Notes: generated by a model not told the origin, from the sequence alone. A stretch of DNA of 64,000 nt from Flavobacterium psychroterrae (GCF_018380615.1 NZ_JAGYVZ010000001.1:29623-93622); one strand, 5' to 3'; counted from the first letter of the stretch, positions 25,864 to 34,560 are shown. Numbers and translations: made by a program.

Positions 25864-26709
25864 ATGAAAATCAAACTTGGTGCTTCCCTCCTTTCGTGGA
25901 TTACTCCCAACTGGACTGCTGAAGCGGGACATTATGCCATAAAAAAAACAGCACAAACTGGTTTTGACCTGATAGAAATACTATTGCCAACCAATATGGA
26001 ATTTGATTCCGAAACGGTAAAAAAACAACTCAAAGAAAATAAACTCGATGTTGCCTGTTCGCTTAATCTCCCAAAAGAAGCTCATATTCCCTATTATCCT
26101 AAAGCGGCTTTGGAGCTTATTTGTAAAGCATTAGATAAAACCGCTGCTGTTGAAAGTACTTTTTTAGGTGGTGTTTTACATAGCGGAATTGGCGTTTTTA
26201 ACGGAAATCCTGTTACAATTTATGAAAAAGAAATTGTCATTAATGTTTTGGGAGAAGCCGCACTTTATGCCCAAAAATTAGGCATCACGATTGGTATTGA
26301 ACCTATAAACCGTTACGAAAGCTACGTTTGTAATACCGCCGCAAATGTTTTAGAAATTATTGATAAAACTACAACCAATCTTGCAGTTCATCTGGACACT
26401 TTTCACATGAATATTGAAGAAAATAATTTTTATGATCCGATTATTGCTTCGGGGAAAAAGCTAAAACATTTGCACATCACCGAAAGTAATCGCGGAATGC
26501 CTGGCGAAGGAACGGTGAATTGGGACGCACTTTTTAAAGGTTTAAAAGACATCAATTTTGAAGGAAATCTGGTTCTGGAGAATTTCTCCTCTTCAATAGC
26601 AGGAATGCAGCAAGCGGTTTCGTTATGGCAGACTTCTCCTCATAATGCAGAAGAATTAGCAATTGGGAGTTTGAATTTTATGAGGAAAAAAATAGAGGAT
26701 TTGGATTGA
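25864..26709 (+). CDS. Ketose 3-epimerase (D-psicose/D-tagatose 3-epimerase family)
   Basis: A 281-residue TIM-barrel isomerase. All four metal ligands of the D-psicose 3-epimerase family are present with the exact spacing of the Agrobacterium enzyme: Glu146 (GIEPINRYE), Asp178 (HLDTFHM), His204 (KHLHITES) and Glu239 (LVLEN). Substrate-contact residues Glu152, His181 and Arg210 are also conserved. The enzyme would interconvert C3 epimers such as D-allulose and D-fructose, whose product the upstream kinase could phosphorylate. It is the last gene of the LacI-kinase-permease operon. Confidence 0.87.
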   Translation: MKIKLGASLLSWITPNWTAEAGHYAIKKTAQTGFDLIEILLPTNMEFDSETVKKQLKENKLDVACSLNLPKEAHIPYYPKAALELICKALDKTAAVESTFLGGVLHSGIGVFNGNPVTIYEKEIVINVLGEAALYAQKLGITIGIEPINRYESYVCNTAANVLEIIDKTTTNLAVHLDTFHMNIEENNFYDPIIASGKKLKHLHITESNRGMPGEGTVNWDALFKGLKDINFEGNLVLENFSSSIAGMQQAVSLWQTSPHNAEELAIGSLNFMRKKIEDLD

Positions 26710-26727
26710 AACTCTTTTTAAACACCT

Positions 26728-26873
26728 AGTCCGATAGCTATCGGGATAGGTTTCATAGTTTGAAAAGATTATTAAAAAGAAGTAAGTTTCTTTCACATAA
26801 CTATGTCTACAGATGTAAAGTAAAGCGTCTTTTTTTGAGTTTGCAAAATCTATGTTCCGATAGCTATCGGAAC
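26728..26873. repeat. Palindromic repeat region with two copies of the CCGATAGCTATCGG core
   Basis: The gap before the response regulator holds TAGTCCGATAGCTATCGGGATA at its start and a perfect GTTCCGATAGCTATCGGAAC at 26854-26873, followed by TATGTGTTAAA. Between them lies AAGTTTCTTTCACATAACTATG, resembling phrases in the other copies. An open frame running through this interval in front of the regulator is an artefact of the repeat. Confidence 0.7.
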
Positions 26874-26924
26874 TATGTGTTAAAACAATTACGCGCAAAA
26901 AACCAAAAATTAAAAATATATTTC

Positions 26925-27608
26925 ATGCATATTTTAATTATCGAAGATGATCAACGCGTTGCTGATCTGATTCAAAGAGGATTAGAAGAACAGGGGTTTT
27001 CAACTTCTGTAGCTTATGATGGCGTTTCTGGGTTAAAAATGGTCTTGCACAATGACTTTGATTTTGTGATCACAGATATTATTCTGCCTAAAATGGACGG
27101 ACTGGATTTGAGCAGGGAAATTAGAAGTTTAAAACCTGAGATGCCTATTATTATGTTAACCGCATTAGGCACTACAGATGATAAAATTGATGGTTTTGAT
27201 GCCGGAGCCGATGATTATATGGTTAAACCATTTGAGTTAAGGGAACTAATTGTACGCATTAAAACACTATATAAGAGATACCAATATCGCAGTTCAAATC
27301 CGGGTTTTATGCTAAAATTCAGCGATCTTGAAATGAATCTGAATACTAAAATCGTGAAACGAAATAATGTTGATATCAGCTTAACGCCAAAGGAATTCAA
27401 ACTGCTGGAATATATGATGCAAAACTCAGAACGTGTACTTTCTCGCAATGAAATTTCTGAAAAAGTCTGGGAAACCAATTTTGATACCGGAACTAATTTC
27501 ATCGACGTTTACATCAATTATCTTCGGAAAAAAATAGATAAAAATTTCGATACAAAACTCATTCACACTAAATCAGGAATGGGCTTTATTCTAAAAATCG
27601 AAGAATGA
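26925..27608 (+). CDS. OmpR/PhoB-family response regulator
   Basis: A 227-residue regulator. The receiver holds IIEDDQRVADL, phosphoacceptor Asp51 (ITDIILPKMDG), Thr in MLTALG and Lys in YMVKPFELREL. The winged-helix DNA-binding domain (about 130-225) has LTPKEFKLLEYMMQNSERVLSR and the recognition region FIDVYINYLRKKI, ending in TKSGMGFIL. ATG 26925 is the true start; upstream in-frame sequence is repeat DNA. It overlaps the kinase gene by 4 bases and so forms a standard two-component operon. Confidence 0.93.
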   Translation: MHILIIEDDQRVADLIQRGLEEQGFSTSVAYDGVSGLKMVLHNDFDFVITDIILPKMDGLDLSREIRSLKPEMPIIMLTALGTTDDKIDGFDAGADDYMVKPFELRELIVRIKTLYKRYQYRSSNPGFMLKFSDLEMNLNTKIVKRNNVDISLTPKEFKLLEYMMQNSERVLSRNEISEKVWETNFDTGTNFIDVYINYLRKKIDKNFDTKLIHTKSGMGFILKIEE

Positions 27609-28978
27609 AAATTACCTTTAAGCTTACCATCCTTTTTACGTTTATAACCGCAGAAATTTTATTTTTATTTGCGTTTATCATTTTTCAATATGCAAAAAAT
27701 GACCGCGAAGCTGAATTTTATGACCGAATAAAAATCAAGGCGTATGTGAAAGGCGAATTATTTTTTGATGCAAAAGCGTCTGCAACAACGCTTCAGGATA
27801 TTCACATGAACAATCTAAAAGTGATGAACGAAGCCGAAATTGCAATTTATGACGCTGATTTCAACTTACTTTTTCATGATAATCAGGCAAGTGACCGCAT
27901 CAAGGAAACCCCTGAAATGCTGACTAAAATCCTTAAAAAAGGAGAATTGCAATCGTATATTGGCGAGTGGCAAATGATTGGTGTAACGTATCATTTTGGC
28001 AGTAAAAAATACATCATCACTTCCATTGCTTACGATCATTACGGTTATAATAAAATCGATGATATGTACACGCATATGGTTTATGCGTATATCTTTTCGA
28101 TTGTTGTGATTTGTCTTTCGGGACTTTTTTTTGCTAGAAAAGCGTTCGAACCTGTGAAGGCAATGACGAGAAAAGTTAACAAAATTACCGCCAGTAAATT
28201 CAATGTGCGACTGGAAGTTAAAAGCAGTAAAGACGAGCTTTCGGCGTTAGCCAATACGTTTAACGAAATGCTCGACCGACTCGAAAATTCCTTTGAAACC
28301 CAAAAAAGTTTCGTTTCTAATATTTCGCATGAACTACGAACGCCACTTTCGGCAATAATTGCAGAATTAGAACTTTCATTATCAAAAAGTCATAAGAAAA
28401 AAGGATATCGGGAAGCCATTCAAAATACACTTCTTGATGCACAGCGTCTGGTACGATTATCATCAAGTTTGCTCGATCTCGCAAAAGCCAGTTATGATCC
28501 ATCTGAGATTTCGTTTAAGGAAATTAGAATTGATGAAATTTTGCTTGATGCGCGCCAAATGGAGCAAAAACTAAATGCCAAACATAAAATTGATATTCAT
28601 TTTGATGTCGATTTTGAGAACGATCAGGAAATGCTGATTTCAGGAAATGAGTATTTATTAAAAGTTGCTTTTGCCAATATCTTCAATAACGGCTGCAAAT
28701 ATTCATTTGATAAAAGATGTTCCGTAAATGTCTCTTTCGAAAATTCTAAGATTATTCTAATTTTCTCCAACAAAGGAATCGGAATTAATCCTGACGAATT
28801 AGATTCAATTTTTAAACCATTCTTTCGGGGAGAAAACAAACAAATCGCTCACGGTAACGGAATTGGGCTTTCGCTCACGCAAAAAATAATTGTACTTCAT
28901 AAAGGGAATATCTCTGTAACTTCTCAAAAAAACAAAGAAACAAGCTTTACAGTTATGTTGCCTTTAGCCTCTTTCTAA
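27605..28978 (+). CDS. Transmembrane sensor histidine kinase (partner of the OmpR-type regulator)
   Basis: A 457-residue membrane kinase. TM1 lies at about 8-28, a periplasmic sensor at about 30-155, TM2 at about 156-178, then HAMP (FEPVKAMTRKVNKI to ELSALANTFNEMLDRL). The DHp helix has SHELRTPLSA with His242, and the catalytic domain has N-box FANIFNNGCKYS and G2 AHGNGIGLSLTQKI. The G1 box reads SNKGIGI, with Asn where most kinases have Asp, a variant common in this subgroup. Layout and neighbours resemble metal- or envelope-responsive CusS-like systems. Signal unknown; a porin gene follows 140 bases downstream. Confidence 0.92.
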   Translation: MKITFKLTILFTFITAEILFLFAFIIFQYAKNDREAEFYDRIKIKAYVKGELFFDAKASATTLQDIHMNNLKVMNEAEIAIYDADFNLLFHDNQASDRIKETPEMLTKILKKGELQSYIGEWQMIGVTYHFGSKKYIITSIAYDHYGYNKIDDMYTHMVYAYIFSIVVICLSGLFFARKAFEPVKAMTRKVNKITASKFNVRLEVKSSKDELSALANTFNEMLDRLENSFETQKSFVSNISHELRTPLSAIIAELELSLSKSHKKKGYREAIQNTLLDAQRLVRLSSSLLDLAKASYDPSEISFKEIRIDEILLDARQMEQKLNAKHKIDIHFDVDFENDQEMLISGNEYLLKVAFANIFNNGCKYSFDKRCSVNVSFENSKIILIFSNKGIGINPDELDSIFKPFFRGENKQIAHGNGIGLSLTQKIIVLHKGNISVTSQKNKETSFTVMLPLASF

Positions 28979-29118
28979 TGAAATTCTAATATTTTTCTAT
29001 ATCCTTTCTAATGGCTGTACGTGCCGTTTTGGAGGAAATTTGTAATGTCTTTAAGGCTTGGAACTCAGTCAGGCTTTTAAAAACTTCAATGAATTACAAA
29101 TAGAAAAAGTTAGTAAAA

Positions 29119-30444
29119 ATGACACTTAAAAAGTTTAAACTTTTATTTCTAATCGGTGTTTTGTGTGTTTTAAAAGGAAATGCACAAACAACAGATTTCA
29201 AAAATCCAGCTTTAAAATATTATTTAAATCCTGAAAAAACACGCTTTATCCAGTTTAGCGGTTACATGGAATTTTGGGCAAGATATTCAGAATTAAATCC
29301 GGGAAGTCTTGTAAACGATCAGCCAGAAAAAGGCGTTTACGATTTCTCGATTAGAAGAATTCGTGCAAAAATGACAATGCGACCAACTGAAAAACTGACT
29401 GTAGTTTTACAAATGGGACCATCAAATGTCAATGTAAATTCAAAATCAAATACCTACATGGATTTACTTGACGCTTACGCGGAATATAAATTCTCAGACT
29501 ATATTTCGGTTGGTGGAGGACGTTCAACCTGGACGGGTTTATCCCGATTTTCAACCGGACCTTTGGCAACATTATTATATGACATGCCCGCTTTTGCAAC
29601 AGCAAACGCCGGAAATACTGATGTAACAGTTCGAAAATTAGGGATTTATGTAAAAGGTCAAATAGGGAAATTAGATTATAGAATGACGCTGGCAGATCCT
29701 TATACAGATGGCGCAACGACACCAAAATTAAATACTGCCGTTTTTAATACTGATGGCGCACACCAGTTGGTCAGCGGATATTTTAAATACCAATTTCTGG
29801 ACAAAGAAAGTAATGAAACTCCGTTTAGTCCGGGAACTTATTTAGGAAAAAAACGAGTTTTCAATATCGGGATTGGTGCTGAATATATGGCAGATGCGCT
29901 TTGGCACACTACAAATTCAGGAGAAGTTGTTCATGACGCGATGAAAAATATGGCAATTGATGTGTTTTATGATACGCCAATCGACAAGGATAGAGGAACA
30001 TCATTTAGTGCTTATGCGATTGCTTTAAAAAACGATTACGGTCCTAATTTCATCAGAAACATTGGAACCAATAATCCCGCAACTGGTGTTGATGCGACCG
30101 CTGGATCTTTTAACGGAGCAGGAAATGCGTATCCGGTTGTAGGAACAGGAAATACTTATTATGCTCAAATTGGCGGAACACTTCCTTATTTTGACCATGA
30201 AAAAAAAGGAATGCAGTTGATGCCGGCAGCTTCTGTACAGTATTCAACCTTCGACAGGCTTGCTGATCCTGTGGTGGTTTATGATGCCGGTGTTACTTTA
30301 TTATTCAACGGGCATTCTTCTAAAATGACTTTTGATGCACAGCGTCGTCCGGTTTTCGGGAACGTGGCAAGTCTTGAGGAACAGCCATCGGTTACTGCTC
30401 ACAGAATGACTTATCTTTTAAAATACCGAATCGATTTTAACTAA
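29119..30444 (+). CDS. Outer-membrane porin, phosphate-selective porin O/P-like
   Basis: A 441-residue protein with a signal peptide (MTLKKFKLLFLIGVLCVLKGNAQ) and a long series of amphipathic strands. The region FQFSGYMEFWARYSELN, then IRRIRAKMTMRPTEKLTVVLQMG, resembles OprO/OprP-like porins. It ends with LKYRIDFN, with an aromatic at the last strand suited to BAM insertion. It probably forms a diffusion channel. Its place after the two-component pair and directly before two exported small proteins suggests they share its regulation. Confidence 0.75.
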   Translation: MTLKKFKLLFLIGVLCVLKGNAQTTDFKNPALKYYLNPEKTRFIQFSGYMEFWARYSELNPGSLVNDQPEKGVYDFSIRRIRAKMTMRPTEKLTVVLQMGPSNVNVNSKSNTYMDLLDAYAEYKFSDYISVGGGRSTWTGLSRFSTGPLATLLYDMPAFATANAGNTDVTVRKLGIYVKGQIGKLDYRMTLADPYTDGATTPKLNTAVFNTDGAHQLVSGYFKYQFLDKESNETPFSPGTYLGKKRVFNIGIGAEYMADALWHTTNSGEVVHDAMKNMAIDVFYDTPIDKDRGTSFSAYAIALKNDYGPNFIRNIGTNNPATGVDATAGSFNGAGNAYPVVGTGNTYYAQIGGTLPYFDHEKKGMQLMPAASVQYSTFDRLADPVVVYDAGVTLLFNGHSSKMTFDAQRRPVFGNVASLEEQPSVTAHRMTYLLKYRIDFN

Positions 30445-30457
30445 AAATTCAACACAA

Positions 30458-30868
30458 ATGGAAAGAAGAAAATTTATCGTAAACACAGCAATAGCATCAA
30501 TTGCGACAGTTGGAATGGCAAAAGCTTTTGCCGCGGAACCACTAAAAAGCACAGAGAAAAAGTTCTACAATCACTATTTATTATTCTGGCTTAAAAAAGA
30601 TTTAACACCTAAACAAGTAGAAGATTTTGTTCAGTTTTTTAAGGATTTAAGCAAACTTCCGTACTTAAAATCCATTCATTACGGAACTCCGGCAAATTCT
30701 TCGCCACGTGCGGTTCTCGACAATAGTTTCAGTTATAATGTGGTCATGACTTTTGAAAGTCTGGAAGATCTTGAAACTTACGGAAAACTGCCGGAACATT
30801 TAGCAACAGTAAAAAAATACAGCATTTTTTGGGATAAAATGCAAGTTCATGATTCAGTTTTAATCTAA
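30458..30868 (+). CDS. Exported Dabb (stress-responsive A/B barrel) domain protein
   Basis: A 136-residue protein. The N-terminus MERRKFIVNTAIASIATVGMAKAFA has twin arginines before a hydrophobic stretch and an AFA cleavage site, suggesting Tat export. The mature part is a Dabb ferredoxin-like domain: NHYLLFWLKKDLTPKQVEDF, LPYLKSIHYG, SYNVVMTFESLEDLETYGKLPEH. Such domains dimerise and occur in stress proteins and small cyclases; the activity here is unknown. It lies 13 bases after the porin and 29 before the cupin gene. Confidence 0.82.
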   Translation: MERRKFIVNTAIASIATVGMAKAFAAEPLKSTEKKFYNHYLLFWLKKDLTPKQVEDFVQFFKDLSKLPYLKSIHYGTPANSSPRAVLDNSFSYNVVMTFESLEDLETYGKLPEHLATVKKYSIFWDKMQVHDSVLI

Positions 30869-30897
30869 ATATTAATAATTATAATAAATTTACAACA

Positions 30898-31389
30898 ATG
30901 AAAAAAGTTTTTCTAATCCTGATGGTAACTTTGGTTGCAGGAATTAATTCGAATTACGCAAAAAACAGCAATGACGACGGTCATAAGAAAAAATCTAAAA
31001 AAGTAAAAACTGAAGTAGTGGAACATGACAGCTATATAAAAGCCATTAGGTTAATAAATACCGAAGACGGCGAATGTACGTTTGAGGTGGGAAAAATTCC
31101 GAACAAAACGACAATTGATTCAAAAGGTTTTTTTGCTCAGACTCACGTTGATGCCTACGAAAAAGTAGCTCACGCAGCACCAAGAAAACAATATGTGGTT
31201 ACCTTAAAAGGAAAATTAAGATTCAAAGTGAGCAATGGAGATACTTTTATAATTGAACCGGGCGTAATTTTAATTGCCGAAGACACTAAAGGAAAAGGAC
31301 ATACATGGGATCTTGTAAAAGGCGATAAATGGGAACGTTTGTATATCCCGCTAACAGAAGACGCATCTGATCAGTTTGTGAAAGATTAA
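30898..31389 (+). CDS. Exported cupin-domain protein
   Basis: A 163-residue protein with a signal peptide (to about residue 21), a Lys-rich linker (KKKSKKVKTE), and a small cupin barrel: APRKQYVVTLKGKLRFKVSNGD followed by FIIEPGVILIAEDTKGKGHTWDL. One His in the last motif and others in the first (THVDAYEKVAHAAP) could bind metal, but the classical His triad is not clearly complete. Role unknown. It ends the porin-Dabb-cupin run and is followed by a good terminator. Confidence 0.8.
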   Translation: MKKVFLILMVTLVAGINSNYAKNSNDDGHKKKSKKVKTEVVEHDSYIKAIRLINTEDGECTFEVGKIPNKTTIDSKGFFAQTHVDAYEKVAHAAPRKQYVVTLKGKLRFKVSNGDTFIIEPGVILIAEDTKGKGHTWDLVKGDKWERLYIPLTEDASDQFVKD

Positions 31390-31402
31390 GTAAATTATAT
31401 TG

Positions 31403-31439
31403 AACCTCTAAAGTCATTTTGATTTTGGAGGTTTTTTTT
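31403..31439 (+). terminator. Rho-independent terminator after the cupin gene
   Basis: AACCTCTAAA pairs with TTTGGAGGTT around a loop of about 11 bases, followed by eight or nine T. A near-identical hairpin lies at 32585-32629. Confidence 0.8.
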
Positions 31440-31523
31440 ATGAGAATAAAAGTCATGAGTTAAAAAAATTACGCTCAATACATTTAAATAAGCATCTTTG
31501 CATCCTGAAAAATAAATTTCCCG

Positions 31524-32114
31524 ATGATAAAAATTACACCAAAATTATCTTTTCCATTATCCGATGTTTTATTCTCTTTTGCACTTCAGTCTGAAGCAGC
31601 GGCAGTTTTTGACGGACATAATGCGCTGATTACCGGAATAGGAAAAGTAAATGCAGCTTATGAATTAACAAAGGCAATTCAGCAAAAACGACCTGCATTA
31701 ATTGTGAATCTGGGATCAGCGGGAAGCAGTCATTTCCAGAAAGGCGATGTTATTTGCTGTACAAAATTTGTTCAGAGAGATATGGATGTGAGAGGTTTGG
31801 GATTTGAATTATATGAAACTCCCCTATCTGATTTACCTGTTATTCTGGAATATGGTTTAGCGATGGATAACCTTAAAACAGGAATCTGCGGAACAGGAGA
31901 TAATTTTGAAATGGGACACGACGTCAAAATATATGACGTTGTCGATATGGAAGCTTACGCTCTCGCGATGATTGCGATGAAAGAGAATATTCCGTTTTTG
32001 TGTTTAAAATATATTTCAGACGGAGCCGATGATAATGCCGCTGATGACTGGATTATTCAGGTTCATAAAGCTGCTGTTGCTTATGGAGGTATTTTGGGTT
32101 TGAATACAATGTAG
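31524..32114 (+). CDS. Nucleosidase (MTA/SAH nucleosidase-like, PNP superfamily)
   Basis: A 196-residue protein of the PNP/UDP phosphorylase superfamily. It shows ALITGIGKVNAAYELT, LIVNLGSAGSSHFQKGDV (nucleoside-binding Gly-rich strand), and VVDMEAYALAMIAMKENIPFLCLKYISDGAD, where MEAYA gives the ribose-contact Met-Glu and ISDGAD the purine-side Asp. The length is a little short for MtnN (about 230). It would hydrolyse a nucleoside such as methylthioadenosine or S-adenosylhomocysteine. It stands alone, with a promoter-like CATCTTTG (one base off the consensus) at 31493-31500. Confidence 0.83.
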   Translation: MIKITPKLSFPLSDVLFSFALQSEAAAVFDGHNALITGIGKVNAAYELTKAIQQKRPALIVNLGSAGSSHFQKGDVICCTKFVQRDMDVRGLGFELYETPLSDLPVILEYGLAMDNLKTGICGTGDNFEMGHDVKIYDVVDMEAYALAMIAMKENIPFLCLKYISDGADDNAADDWIIQVHKAAVAYGGILGLNTM

Positions 32115-32212
32115 GCGAAAGTATATAAGTAAAATAGATTTACATTGTAGATTGTATACGAGCGAAACAGTCGCGCTTAATGTTATTTAGTTAAGCTTTT
32201 AGATAATAAAAT

Positions 32213-32500
32213 TAATCTCGAAAAGGCGCTAAGACGCAAAGTTTAAACACAGTATTGTCATTTCGACGAAGGAGAAATCACATTTGGGATTCGACAAAGG
32301 TCACTCTAGCGCAATGTAATTATGTTAAGCTTTTTAGAAAAAAAAATAATCTCGCAAAGGCGCTAAGACGCAAAGTTTAAACACAGTATGGTCAATTTCG
32401 ACGAAGGAGAAATCTCAGCGAGAAGCTCGACAAAGATTGGATTTGCGTTGCGGAGGTACTTACGGAGATTTCTCCTTCGTCGAAATGACAAACCTTTGCG
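32213..32500. repeat. Two inverted copies of the GTCATTTC / CGCTAAGACGCAAAG element
   Basis: Two direct copies of TAATCTCG(C)AAAGGCGCTAAGACGC continue as AAAGTTTAAACACAGTAT and GTCAATTTCGACGAAGGAG (the first copy has GTCATTTCGACGAAGG). They begin at about 32213 and 32347. The second is closed by the complementary GAGATTTCTCCTTCGTCG and AAATGACA near 32465-32490. These are the same elements as at 5.97 and 57.4 kb in opposite orientation. No gene is present in this 530-base gap. Confidence 0.78.
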
Positions 32501-32584
32501 ATTTTGAGAGAGATTTATAAGGCATAAATTACTTTCAGCCTATTTTTATTCAGAAACTTGTACACCGACAATCAAACTCTCTAA

Positions 32585-32629
32585 TAAAAAAACCTCTAAA
32601 ATCAATTTGACTTTGGAGGTTTAATTTTT
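32585..32629 (-). terminator. Terminator of the enone-reductase gene
   Basis: On the minus strand AAACCTCCAAAG pairs with the later TTTTAGAGGTTT, followed by a run of T. It lies 17 bases after the stop of the PRISE-type gene. It nearly duplicates the hairpin at 31403. Confidence 0.75.
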
Positions 32630-32645
32630 AATCTAATTACAAAAA

Positions 32646-33746
32646 TCAATGAATCAATTTCTGATTTCTTAAGTCTGTAAACAAGTCGAAAAATGAATCT
32701 TTTGTGCTAGTAAATGCTGTAAATCCCAGTTTTCTGCTTTTAGAAATATCTGTCATAACTTCAAGCGGGCGACTAAGATCAAGATCTGTATGCCAGGCTG
32801 ATGCTAATTGTTTTAAATCTGACTCTGCTAAGTTTTGATCTTTTGCAATTTTTGTCCAGATGGCTTGTTTCTCGTTTAATCGTGTTTCAAGCGGTTTAAT
32901 TTCGCCATTATATCCTTCAAAATCAATTCCGAACCATTCTGCTATTTTTGGCCAAAGCCATTTCCAACGGAAAACGTCGCCATTTGTAATATTAAAAGCT
33001 TCATTGTGGGCATTTGGCGTAGTTGCGGCCCATATTATTTGGTCGGCTAAAATTTTAGCATCGGTAACATCAGAAATTCCGTTCCATTGTTCAGCAGATC
33101 CCGGCCAGATAAACGGAAGCCCTTCTTGCTTGCAAATACTGGCATAAACGGCTAAAGTACTTCCCATATTCATGGCTTTTCCTACCGCATTTCCTATCAA
33201 AGTATGAGGTCTATGAATATTCCAGGTAAATCCGTCTCTTGAAGCGGCGTTGTAAACTTCATCTTCCTGCGCATAATAAAAATTAGGCAAATCTAATCTT
33301 GGCATTTCTTCTCTAAGCGGAGTTTCAGGCAACGTTCCTGCTTTGGCGTAAGCATCAAATGGTCCCAAATAGTGCTTTAAACCTGTCACTAATGAAACAT
33401 GTTTTATTGATTTTTTAGGCGATAGAACATCCAATAAATTTCGAATCATCGCACTATTTACCCTAATATTTTCTTCTTCGGTGTCGTTTCGCATCCAGGT
33501 TGTGAAAAAAACATGAGTTGGCGCAACATCATTTAATGCGGTAGTCAAAGAATCTGTGTTCAATAAATCCGCAGCAATGGAATTTAATCCTTCGATATTG
33601 TTTTTTGGGTTTCTTGAAAGTCCAAAAACTTTCCATCCTTGTTCAATTAATTTTGTGGCGAGATTGCTTCCGGCAATTCCGGTTGCGCCTACAACTAAGG
33701 CGGTATTTCCTTGTGTAGAAAGTGTTGTTATTTTGTCAGCATCCAT
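32646..33746 (-). CDS. PRISE-type SDR enone reductase (progesterone 5-beta-reductase/iridoid synthase-like)
   Basis: A 366-residue extended short-chain dehydrogenase. The cofactor motif ALVVGATGIAGSNLATKL is followed by GLSRNPK, where the Arg favours NADPH. PRISE-family marks are LVTGLKHYLGPF (catalytic-region Lys), LPNFYYAQEDEVY (catalytic Tyr), IHRPHTLIGNAVGKAMNMG and AFNITNGDVFRWKWLWPKIAEWFG. The family reduces activated C=C bonds of enones; physiological substrates in bacteria are not established. A TAATTTTG -7 box lies at 33764-33771, about 20 bases before the start. It diverges in function from its neighbours and appears monocistronic. Confidence 0.85.
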   Translation of the reverse strand: MDADKITTLSTQGNTALVVGATGIAGSNLATKLIEQGWKVFGLSRNPKNNIEGLNSIAADLLNTDSLTTALNDVAPTHVFFTTWMRNDTEEENIRVNSAMIRNLLDVLSPKKSIKHVSLVTGLKHYLGPFDAYAKAGTLPETPLREEMPRLDLPNFYYAQEDEVYNAASRDGFTWNIHRPHTLIGNAVGKAMNMGSTLAVYASICKQEGLPFIWPGSAEQWNGISDVTDAKILADQIIWAATTPNAHNEAFNITNGDVFRWKWLWPKIAEWFGIDFEGYNGEIKPLETRLNEKQAIWTKIAKDQNLAESDLKQLASAWHTDLDLSRPLEVMTDISKSRKLGFTAFTSTKDSFFDLFTDLRNQKLIH

Positions 33747-33833
33747 AATATGATTATTTTTTACAAAATTACTTCTAAAACAAGCTTCAAAAAGATGATC
33801 TAAAACAAGAAATTCGATTGATCTATATCAAGT

Positions 33834-34412
33834 TTATTCTAATAATAAGTTCTTTTTAAGCCTGCTAAGGGTTTCCGGCGAAAGTCCAAGATAGGAAGCT
33901 AAAAGATTCTGCGGAACCCGTTTGATCAAATCCGGATTGTTTTCTGCAATATGTCGGTATTTTTCTTCTGCATTATGTGTGTGAGAACTTATCAATCTTC
34001 TTTCTTTAGTAATTAAACTATTCTGAAAAAGAATCCTGAAATACCTGTCCATAACCGGAACCTGCAAGGTTAAATTGTCAAAATCTTCAACTGTAATGGT
34101 CAGAATATCCGAATCTTCGATTGCGTTAATGCTGTAAAAAGAAATTTCTCCGCTAAAAAAGCTGTTCATGTCTGATGTCCACCAGCCTTCGGGTGTAAAC
34201 TGGTTGATGTGTTCATTTCCTTTTTCATCGACATTATAGGATTTTAAAAGCCCTTTTGATACAAATGTGAGGTATTTACAAACGTAACCTTCAATAACTA
34301 AAAATTGTTTTTTCTTTAATTTCTGAGGTTTGAAAAAAGTTTTAATCAGTTCCTTTTCTTCTAAGGATAACGTAACTTTTTCTTCCAGATGTTTTAAAAT
34401 AATATTGTACAT
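33834..34412 (-). CDS. Crp/Fnr-family transcriptional regulator
   Basis: A 192-residue regulator: N-terminal cyclic-nucleotide-like beta roll (FFKPQKLKKKQFLVIEGYVCKYLTFVSKGLLKSYN), connecting helix (PVMDRYFRILFQNSLITKERRLISS), and C-terminal winged helix (RVPQNLLASYLGLSPETLSRLKK). The cAMP-contact residues of true Crp are not evident, as usual for this Bacteroidota group, so the effector is unknown. The 87-base gap to the downstream PRISE gene's start is on the far side; each has its own -7 box. Possible targets include itself and the adjacent reductase, which is inference. Confidence 0.88.
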   Translation of the reverse strand: MYNIILKHLEEKVTLSLEEKELIKTFFKPQKLKKKQFLVIEGYVCKYLTFVSKGLLKSYNVDEKGNEHINQFTPEGWWTSDMNSFFSGEISFYSINAIEDSDILTITVEDFDNLTLQVPVMDRYFRILFQNSLITKERRLISSHTHNAEEKYRHIAENNPDLIKRVPQNLLASYLGLSPETLSRLKKNLLLE

Positions 34413-34437
34413 ATCAGGTTTTATTGATGAAGCTGAA

Positions 34438-34445
34438 CAAAGATA
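34438..34445 (-). promoter_or_regulatory. -7 box for the Crp/Fnr-type gene
   Basis: TATCTTTG on the minus strand, an exact TAnnTTTG match 25 bases before the ATG. No good -33 TTG is seen at normal spacing. Confidence 0.45.
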
Positions 34446-34560
34446 AGGTATTTATTTTTCAGGATTTTTTGATTTTTATGGATTAGGAATGTTTTTGTTC
34501 GTACAACTTTCAATTAAAACAGACAAGCACTTCGATAAAGATAAACTTGTCAATTTTGAC

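Noticed and set aside
26760..26924. N-terminal extension of the OmpR-type regulator
   Set aside because: The added 55 codons run through the GTTCCGATAG repeat; receivers begin directly with MHILIIEDD.
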